29,831 nt of DNA from an uncultured bacterium (GTDB lineage: Bacteria; Bacteroidota; Bacteroidia; Bacteroidales; Bacteroidaceae). The stretch spans positions 1 to 29,831 of the forward strand of contig CAJMQU010000055.1 in the NCBI GenBank assembly GCA_905215555.1, written 5' to 3'. The notes beneath the pieces are model-generated. The model worked only from the letters and a program-made list of their open reading frames with translations. It made no database searches and had not been told where the DNA came from. A program made the translations under genes and the position numbers. Shown here piece after piece: positions 24,622 to 29,831 of the stretch; the first letter of the stretch is position 1, and every line of letters starts with the position of its first letter.

Positions 24622-24803
24622 AATATATTCATGTTTAGTAAATGATTGAAACTAACTATCACTCGTGAACTGAAAACATGAATAAAGGGTAGGGCTGAAC
24701 ATTACGGCACGATACCGGTGCAAGGTCTGAAGAGCTTGCTGCGAAAACCGGTCAAAGAGTAGTCTTCTGCCCATAGTATGGTTATGTTAAAAGGTTAATG
24801 TAT
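24622..24803 (-). ncRNA. Long structured 5' leader of putA, possible regulatory RNA
   Basis: The predicted putA mRNA starts near 24804, leaving about 180 nt before the ATG. Read on the minus strand it contains ACCGGT twice; the copies can pair with each other and enclose a GCAAG/CTTGC hairpin with a 10-nt loop. GGGC and GCCC flank this as a possible closing stem. No known riboswitch class was recognised. It may be an untranslated control element for proline use, or just a long leader; the call rests on pairing visible by eye. Confidence 0.35.
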
Positions 24804-24811
24804 GCCTACTG

Positions 24812-24841
24812 CAAATATACACTAATTCTTTTATAATCAAA
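24812..24841 (-). promoter_or_regulatory. Promoter of putA
   Basis: On the minus strand TTTG (24841-24838), 18 bp, then TATATTTG (24819-24812), a full -7 consensus with an almost standard spacer. The predicted start is near 24804. Confidence 0.7.
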
Positions 24842-24855
24842 GGGAAAAGAGGGGA

Positions 24856-24935
24856 AATTAGTGATTAGTGGTTAGTGATTAACACCATGCGGCATGATAA
24901 CGCAGCCCACTAATAACTAAACGTTAATCACTAAT
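24856..24935 (-). repeat. TTAGTGATTAGTGG direct/inverted repeat
   Basis: The left part repeats ATTAGTG three times (ATTAGTGATTAGTGGTTAGTGATTAAC, about 24857-24883, with one copy varied to GTTAGTG). The right end, GTTAATCACTAAT (24923-24935), is its inverse complement and covers the stop codon of the upstream lipoprotein gene at 24931. A stem of about 12 bp can form, followed on the minus strand by a pyrimidine run (TTTCCCCTCTTTTCCC), so it could act as a terminator. Confidence 0.5.
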
Positions 24936-25800
24936 CCAACGTTCCTTCCGGAATTGCTGGAATGGAATTGAATGTTCCGGTGATGGAATAGTTGGTATCA
25001 TCCACGGTCATTCTTAACGTAGGACTTATGATGATGTCAATTCTTGTAGAAGTATCTTTGGGTGTAAGCGCTTCCCAGTCTACATTCAGATAGTGCTGTA
25101 TAAGGCCAAGCACAGCATAGCTTGTGGCTCCTTCTTCCATCATAAACCTGAATTCATGAGGAGTGGGCGGGATTGTTGCATCTGTAAAGTTCCCTTTCTC
25201 ATCAGCCGGATAAGTCAATGTGAGATAAGGTATGGCATAAGTAGCGGATGAAACTTCCGTACCATGTTCTGTTTTCACTGAGAAGTCGTATGTGCCCCTA
25301 GCTATAAGTTTGTCCGAAACTTTGTGTTCAGAATCGATATAGGGGAAGAAATAGCAATCCCGCTTTTCATTATTAATCAAATACATTACAATATTTGATT
25401 TGAGTGCCGGATGATTGCTTTCTTCTATACCATAAACCAAATAGCGGTCAATGACTTTCATTTTCAGGATTTCCGTTTCCTGTGTTGTCGGGTCTGTGAG
25501 GGTTATACGGGTTTCTCCCTTTTGTTTCCCTTCTATGCGGACAATCCCTAAGCAACTATTGTCGGATGTACCTTCCTGATAGCTGGCGCTGATTATCTGA
25601 GGGTCTTCTATGGAGAAGTTTATTTTGCCGCTACCGTTATGGATGTATATATGAGTATATCCATCCTTCATGACTTCGTACGATTGTTTTTCAATCTGAA
25701 ACGGCTCAAGGGGTTTGTTCTCTGAATGGTCGTGGTCACAGCTCATGAAACTGATAATGGATACGAACAGGAGTATCCCGAATAGAAGTTTTGTTCTCAT
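24931..25800 (-). CDS. Putative lipoprotein of unknown function
   Basis: 289 residues. The signal peptide ends in lipobox FMSC (Cys21), followed by the His/Asp-rich DHDHSENKP, which could bind a metal or serve as an export signal. The N-terminal 120 residues are β-rich with a sequence like bacterial Ig-like folds (YEVMKDGYTHIYIHNGSGKINF, then GETRITLTD). The C-terminal half reads as a second β-domain (TSYAVLGLIQHYLNVDW, DIIISPTLRMTVDDTNY). I do not recognise a family. It appears monocistronic: -7 box TAACTTTG at 25836-25829 upstream and the repeat/terminator at the stop codon downstream. Likely outer-membrane anchored. Confidence 0.82.
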   Translation of the reverse strand: MRTKLLFGILLFVSIISFMSCDHDHSENKPLEPFQIEKQSYEVMKDGYTHIYIHNGSGKINFSIEDPQIISASYQEGTSDNSCLGIVRIEGKQKGETRITLTDPTTQETEILKMKVIDRYLVYGIEESNHPALKSNIVMYLINNEKRDCYFFPYIDSEHKVSDKLIARGTYDFSVKTEHGTEVSSATYAIPYLTLTYPADEKGNFTDATIPPTPHEFRFMMEEGATSYAVLGLIQHYLNVDWEALTPKDTSTRIDIIISPTLRMTVDDTNYSITGTFNSIPAIPEGTLD

Positions 25801-26097
25801 GTTATTTCTCTTTTAGTTTTGTTATGGGCAAAGTTATGGATATTTTTGGAAATTTATGCCGTTGGTTGAGTTAATTTATTACCGTTGCGGGATGTAATCT
25901 GATTACACTATTTACCACCCATACCCCTTCCACATCCTTCTCTTTCTTTATTCATCGGCGTTTACGGGTGGAAGGGGGGGAAGGAGGCGGGAGGGAGAAT
26001 TCATAACTGTTCAGGAAGTATCCCGTGCAAGGCATAAGCTACCGGCACGTTACAGCCCGAGAGCTATACATAACTCCCAGAATGTTTACTATTCAAA

Positions 26098-26185
26098 GTG
26101 AACGACTAGAGTTGTTTGACTAAATAACCGAAGTCGTTCAGTCGAACAACTCTAGTCATTCGTATGAACAACTCTGGTAGTTCAC
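26098..26185. repeat. Nested inverted-repeat cluster
   Basis: AGAGTTGTT (26108-26116) is followed by two inverted copies, AACAACTCT (26145-26153 and 26167-26175). The first pair extends to an 18-bp stem with one mismatch pair (26104-26121 with 26140-26157). The outer pair, GTGAACGACTAGAGTTGTT with AACAACTCTGGTAGTTCAC, pairs with two mismatches. AACGACT/AGTCGTT is a third, inner pairing. The RNA or ssDNA could switch between alternative stems. It resembles an intergenic palindromic repeat; function is unknown. Confidence 0.65.
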
Positions 26186-26248
26186 TTATGAAACGCCGTT
26201 ATAATGCAGTGATAAAAGCTTTTAAAGTTTAAATCCCCAATATTACGA

Positions 26249-26299
26249 AGAAACCTCATTATCGTTGTTCTATAAAGTACTAACGATAATGAGGTTTCT
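26249..26299 (-). terminator. Terminator hairpin of korAB
   Basis: A perfect 18-bp stem (26249-26266 with 26282-26299, AGAAACCTCATTATCGTT and its complement) with a 15-nt loop lies 25 bp past the korB stop. Only a short T-rich stretch follows on the minus strand, so it may be a moderate terminator or an mRNA-stabilising end. Confidence 0.7.
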
Positions 26300-26323
26300 A
26301 TCAGAAGGGAGTATCGTATTCGT

Positions 26324-27328
26324 TTACTTTACTTCCCAGATATCATTCGTCATCAGCAACTCCTTGAAGTTATGATACTTCTTCTTTGCCGATACTTCTT
26401 CGATCTGTTCCATGACGGCTTCGTCGTAAGTCGGGGCTTCCACATCACGGATCACACCAAGTGCAACCGGGAAGTCAGGACCTTCCATCAAGGCAAGTTT
26501 CAGTTGCAGCGTATTATCCATGCAGTGTGCATCGTGAACGAGGATATCTTTTTCGGTGATACCGTTCTCACCCAACTTCACGACCTTCAGTCCGAAACCT
26601 TCCTGCATCAATCCGAATTCTTTGTTCTCGCCGAAGAGCATCGGTTTGCCATGTTCCAGATAGATGGCATTCTTGGCACGTCCGTCCTTGTTGTACACAG
26701 AGTCATATGTTCCGTCGTTGAAGATAACGCAGTGTTGCAGAATCTCGCAGACAGCAGTGCCTTTGTGCTTGGCGGCAGCTTTCAGAACCTCTCCCGTGCC
26801 GGGACCGTCCGTAGCTACGCAGCGCGCGAAGAAACGGCCGCGGGCGCCGAAACAAAGTTCGGCAGGATGGAAGGGATCTTCTACCGTACCGTAGGGAGAA
26901 GACTTGCTGACGAACCCACGGGGAGATGTCGGGGAATATTGCCCCTTTGTCAGGCCGTAAATGCGGTTGTTCAGCAACAGAATATTGATATCTATGTTAC
27001 GACGAATAGCGTGGATAAAGTGGTTGCCACCGATGGCCAGACCGTCACCGTCGCCGGAAACCTGCCAAACGCTCAGATTCGGATTAGTGACCTTGCATCC
27101 CGTAGAGATGGCGGCTGCACGTCCGTGGATGGTCTGCATCGCGTATGTATTCATATAATAAGGCAGACGGCTGGAGCAACCGATACCTGAGATAACGGCA
27201 GTTTCCCAAGGTTTGACACCGATTTCTGCCAATGCTTTGTGCAGTGAATTCAAGAAGAAGTGGTCACCGCAACCCGGACACCAACGGGGCTGTCCTTTTT
27301 TGAAATCTTTAGCTGTATATTCGCTCAT
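26324..27328 (-). CDS. korB: 2-oxoglutarate (2-oxoacid):ferredoxin oxidoreductase, β subunit
   Basis: 334 residues, the usual size. The β subunit binds thiamine diphosphate and a 4Fe-4S cluster, and with KorA converts 2-oxoglutarate and CoA to succinyl-CoA with reduced ferredoxin, or runs in reverse in anaerobes. The TPP motif is SGDGDGLAIGG from about 91, ending in LLLNNRIYG near 124. Cluster cysteines are visible at 17 and 20 (WCPGC), 51 (GIGCSS) and 200 (LQHCVIF). The substrate could be another 2-oxoacid, since related OFORs look alike. It follows korA with a 92-bp gap holding short repeats, probably co-transcribed. No separate ferredoxin-like δ gene lies within the window. Confidence 0.92.
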   Translation of the reverse strand: MSEYTAKDFKKGQPRWCPGCGDHFFLNSLHKALAEIGVKPWETAVISGIGCSSRLPYYMNTYAMQTIHGRAAAISTGCKVTNPNLSVWQVSGDGDGLAIGGNHFIHAIRRNIDINILLLNNRIYGLTKGQYSPTSPRGFVSKSSPYGTVEDPFHPAELCFGARGRFFARCVATDGPGTGEVLKAAAKHKGTAVCEILQHCVIFNDGTYDSVYNKDGRAKNAIYLEHGKPMLFGENKEFGLMQEGFGLKVVKLGENGITEKDILVHDAHCMDNTLQLKLALMEGPDFPVALGVIRDVEAPTYDEAVMEQIEEVSAKKKYHNFKELLMTNDIWEVK

Positions 27329-27348
27329 GATGTTTCGTTTTTAAGTTG

Positions 27349-27377
27349 ACGAGGTGACAAGTTTACGAGGTGACAAG
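27349..27377. repeat. Short tandem repeat between korA and korB
   Basis: ACGAGGTGACAAG occurs twice, at 27349-27361 and 27365-27377, in the 92-bp korA-korB gap. Related CTTGT/ACAAG inverted segments follow (CTTGCCAACTTGTTCCCTTGT). Such low-complexity intergenic repeats are inserted between the genes of an otherwise tight operon. Confidence 0.6.
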
Positions 27378-27420
27378 GAGAGACCCTGTGCCTTGCCAAC
27401 TTGTTCCCTTGTGCCTGTTA

Positions 27421-29268
27421 CTATTTATTTAATATCTCGGTGAAGGCAGCCACCAGTTCGCTCACTACGAACGGTTGTCCCTTGACTTCATTGAATTGAT
27501 ACGGAGTGAAGTTGTCCACTTTCATGCGGAGATAACCGGCAAATTGTCCCAGATTCTGTTCGGCGACTACCACTTTCTTGTATTTTCTCAATACTTCAGC
27601 CGTATTCTTCGGCAGCGGATTGATGTAAGAGAAGTGTGCCAGAGCAGTTTTCTTTCCGGCTTTGTTCAGTTCTTCCATAGCAGAATACAAGTGTCCGTAT
27701 GTTCCGCCGAAACCGACAATCAGTAAGTCAGCGTCGTCAGCGTAACCTTGCACCTCTACATCGGGCACGGCAATCTTGGCTACTTTTTCTGCACGCAGGT
27801 GGCACATCAGGTTGTGGTTTTCAGGATCGGTGGAGATGGCACCCGTATTGCTGTCTTTTTCCAGACCGCCAAGGATATGAGTGTAACCTTCCTGTCCCGG
27901 AATAGCCCAATAGCGTACCTGGTTTTCCGGATTGCGTTTATACGGAGTATAGTTGTCTTTCATTTCGGGAGTCACATACTGCGGCTTGATTGCAGGGTAT
28001 GTGTCCAGATCAGGCAGTTTCCATGCACCCGAACCGTTGGCTACGAAACCATCGGTGAGCAGCACTACCGGAGTCATGTGTTCCAGTGCCATCTTGCAAG
28101 CTGCGTAAGCCGCATCGAAGCAGTTGGTCGGTGACGTAGCAGCGATAACCGGCATGGGACTTTCACCATTGCGGCCGAACAATGCCTGCAATAAGTCGGT
28201 TTGCTCCGATTTGGTCGGCAGGCCGGTGGAAGGACCACCACGCTGTACGTCCAGTATCACCAGCGGAAGCTCGGTGATAACCGCCAGGTTCATGGCTTCT
28301 GATTTCAGGCAGACGCCCGGACCGGAAGTCGTAGTAACGGCCAGTGCACCGGCAAATGAAGCGCCGACGGCTGTGGCGCAACCGGAAATCTCATCTTCAC
28401 ACTGAACGGTGATGACGCCCAGTGATTTATGTTTGGAAAGTTCGTGCAGAACGTCCGTTGCCGGAGTGATAGGATAAGAACCCAGGAACAGTTTCAGACC
28501 TGCTTTCTCGGCAGCAGCGATGAAACCGTAGGCTGTAGCCTTGTTGCCCATGATGTCCATATAGACACCGGGAGTCTTAATCTTGCTTTCTATTTTATAA
28601 GTATGGGCTACGGAAGCGTGGGTATTGTGTCCGTAGTCGTAACCGGCATGGATAACCTTGATGTTGGCTTCCGCTATTTCCGGTTTCCGGGCGAATTTCT
28701 CTTTCAGGAAGTCTTCGGCTATTTTCAGGTCACGGTTGAACAACCAGCAAACCAGACCGAGGGCGAACATATTGCGGCATTTCAGCATAGATTTATTGTC
28801 CATGCCGGTTTCAGCCAGGCAATCTTTCACCATCTGAGAGATAGGTGCTGCAATCACATCTTGCTTGATGCCCATTTCTTCGATAGGATTATCAGTCTTG
28901 AAGGCAGCTTTCTGTAAGTCGGAAGCTTGGAAACAGTCTGTGTCGATAATGATACAAGCAGTGGATTTAGCAAACTTATACTGTGTCTTCAGAGCAGCGG
29001 CATTCATAGCCACCAGTACGTCACATTTATCGCCCGGGGTGAAAACTTTACCGGCACCGATGTGCACTTGGAATCCAGATACACCGGTCAGAGAGCCTTG
29101 CGGGGCGCGGATGTCTGCCGGATAGTCAGGGAAAGTACTGATGTCGTTCCCCACCGTAGCTGATACTGTTGAAAAGATGTTGCCGGCGAGTTGCATACCA
29201 TCGCCGGAGTCTCCGGAGAAGCGGACTACCACTTGATCCAGTTCTTTTACCATCATGTCGTTTGCCAT
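27421..29268 (-). CDS. korA: 2-oxoglutarate (2-oxoacid):ferredoxin oxidoreductase, fused γ-α subunit
   Basis: 615 residues, the size of the fused form. Residues about 10-195 are the γ (CoA-contacting) domain, opening with VVVRFSGDSGDGMQLAGNIFS. The α domain follows from about 235 (GNKATAYGFIAAAEKAGLKLFLGSYPITPATDVLHEL), with CEDEISGCATAVGASFAGA, TTTSGPGVCLKSEAMNLAV and VQRGGPSTGLPTKSEQTDL, hallmark segments of the pyrimidine-binding half. The transketolase C-like part ends the protein. It pairs with KorB; the complex is cytoplasmic and important for reductive or oxidative TCA branches in Bacteroides. A -7 box (29388-29381) about 110 bp upstream fits the promoter of the korAB unit. Confidence 0.93.
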   Translation of the reverse strand: MANDMMVKELDQVVVRFSGDSGDGMQLAGNIFSTVSATVGNDISTFPDYPADIRAPQGSLTGVSGFQVHIGAGKVFTPGDKCDVLVAMNAAALKTQYKFAKSTACIIIDTDCFQASDLQKAAFKTDNPIEEMGIKQDVIAAPISQMVKDCLAETGMDNKSMLKCRNMFALGLVCWLFNRDLKIAEDFLKEKFARKPEIAEANIKVIHAGYDYGHNTHASVAHTYKIESKIKTPGVYMDIMGNKATAYGFIAAAEKAGLKLFLGSYPITPATDVLHELSKHKSLGVITVQCEDEISGCATAVGASFAGALAVTTTSGPGVCLKSEAMNLAVITELPLVILDVQRGGPSTGLPTKSEQTDLLQALFGRNGESPMPVIAATSPTNCFDAAYAACKMALEHMTPVVLLTDGFVANGSGAWKLPDLDTYPAIKPQYVTPEMKDNYTPYKRNPENQVRYWAIPGQEGYTHILGGLEKDSNTGAISTDPENHNLMCHLRAEKVAKIAVPDVEVQGYADDADLLIVGFGGTYGHLYSAMEELNKAGKKTALAHFSYINPLPKNTAEVLRKYKKVVVAEQNLGQFAGYLRMKVDNFTPYQFNEVKGQPFVVSELVAAFTEILNK

Positions 29269-29773
29269 AATTTCGTATTACTATGATTAATTTATAGGAT
29301 CGTTTTAAGTTGTATTCTCATAGAAATGGAAAACTCTTGCTAAAAGTAATACACTTTTAGAGATACGTTTGCAAATGTCGCAAAGTTATGTGACTTGGCA
29401 AAATCTTTTGGAGGTAATCTGTGATTGTGTACTAAAAGAATTAAGAAATGAGAGTTTTTTGATATTTGGAGTGAACAAAACTCTAACTATGTGTACGGGA
29501 TGGAGGAATAAAAGTTGCATATTATCATTTGTTTTCGGTTTGCTGTGTATTGACAAAATGTAGCTGTTTTGACCTGTGAAGCTACTGTTGTCGGCGAATT
29601 TGGCTTTACATTTTGATAAAATCTCGTAAGATCTGGTTTTTCTTAACTTTTCAGTTTCGAGTGCTTTGTATGTCTGTAGTTTTGTTTTCCAAACCATAAT
29701 CTTCTTGATAAAAGATTCGTTCTGCCTTGTTAAATCGGGAGAATACTTTATCTTTGCAACCGCAAATGATTTC
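29269..29773. promoter_or_regulatory. Divergent region between korA and tRNA-Arg
   Basis: On the minus strand TAACTTTG (29388-29381) is a full -7 consensus for korAB, giving a leader of about 105 nt; the -33 element is not clear. From about 29400 to 29720 I see nothing beyond AT-rich sequence. A 103-codon frame here is not convincing. Confidence 0.45.
29727..29756 (+). promoter_or_regulatory. Promoter of tRNA-Arg
   Basis: TTG (29727-29729), 19 bp, then TATCTTTG (29749-29756), a full consensus with ideal spacing. It ends 17 bp before the mature 5' end of the tRNA at 29774. Confidence 0.75.
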
Positions 29774-29831
29774 GGTCCTGTAGTTCAACGGATAGAATAG
29801 AAGTTTCCTAAACTTTAGATAGGGGTTCGAT
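29774..29831 (+). tRNA. tRNA-Arg(CCU), 5' part, cut by window edge
   Basis: The acceptor strand starts GGTCCTG at 29774; the D-arm is GTTC...GAAT. The anticodon stem is GAAGT/ACTTT with a seven-base loop TTCCTAA, giving anticodon CCU at 29807-29809, which reads AGG. The T-loop start GGGGTTCGAT is at the window edge; the 3' end is missing. Confidence 0.92.

Larger units (their letters stand above)
25801..26323. other. Gene-free 523-bp gap with several inverted repeats
   Basis: No gene is supported. From left to right it holds a -7 box for the lipoprotein gene (25829-25836, minus); an inverted repeat CCCCTTCCAC/GTGGAAGGGG (25924-25933, 25968-25977); a G-rich run (25966-25995); a nested inverted-repeat cluster (26098-26185); and a hairpin at the 3' end of korB (26249-26299). 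Confidence 0.6.

Noticed and set aside
26372..27190. 272-codon open frame on the plus strand
   Set aside because: Antisense shadow of korB, which has all expected cofactor motifs.
29386..29697. 103-codon open frame on the minus strand upstream of korA
   Set aside because: It overlaps the korA -7 box, has a low-complexity, Lys/Ser/Phe-rich composition typical of AT-rich non-coding DNA, and shows no recognisable motif.
1..29831. CRISPR array, IS element, prophage or integrase
   Set aside because: No regularly spaced repeats, transposase or integrase motifs were seen; the repeats present are short and intergenic.

Overview
The window looks like chromosomal DNA of a gut Bacteroides (or a close Bacteroidales relative). 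Evidence: genes carry the Bacteroidetes promoter type (TTTG, about 19 bp, then TAnnTTTG) with few Shine-Dalgarno sites; there are many lipobox proteins; a hybrid two-component regulator is present; and housekeeping genes (PEP carboxykinase start, upp, PutA-type proline catabolism, KorAB) are of the Bacteroides form. The species cannot be fixed from this sequence alone.

Layout. Positions 1-47 are the first codons of pckA (minus), followed by upp (332-985, plus). The centre, 1072-15043, is a minus-strand type V (FimA/Mfa1-like) fimbrial locus made of two transcription units. The upstream unit (15043-13017) encodes a DUF3575 outer-membrane barrel and a DUF3868/OmpA-like protein and ends in a strong terminator. 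The second unit starts with the major fimbrillin (12558-10807). It continues through a hairpin into a FimB/Mfa2-type anchor, two accessory fimbrillin-like lipoproteins, a 1775-residue secreted protein with a C-terminal domain like a type IX secretion signal, and a 96-residue unknown protein. Upstream and divergent lie a small lipoprotein (15383-16012), a minus-strand HTH repressor-like gene (16119-16565), a 64-residue HTH protein (16682-16876) and a 1402-residue hybrid histidine kinase/response regulator (16891-21099). The last two are probably one operon and are good candidates for fimbrial regulators.

The right third is metabolic: putA (proline to glutamate) with a long structured leader, an unknown lipoprotein, a 520-bp repeat-rich gap, korB and korA (2-oxoacid:ferredoxin oxidoreductase), and the 5' part of tRNA-Arg(CCU) at the right edge.

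Most interesting points. (1) The hybrid regulator has Arg in place of the phospho-accepting His, plus degraded ATP-lid boxes, while its receiver and AraC domains are intact, so it looks like a pseudokinase regulator. (2) The two fimbrial transcription units share a position-matched promoter architecture: GTTCGnnGGCGnnTTnATC and GGTGATT at identical distances from the -7 box. This suggests one regulator controls both. (3) A near-identical 16-mer, GTGTGTGATTCrTTCA, occurs once upstream of each unit. (4) The putative tip protein carries a T9SS-like C-terminal domain although gut Bacteroides are generally thought to lack that secretion system. No phage, IS element, CRISPR array or recombinase was seen.
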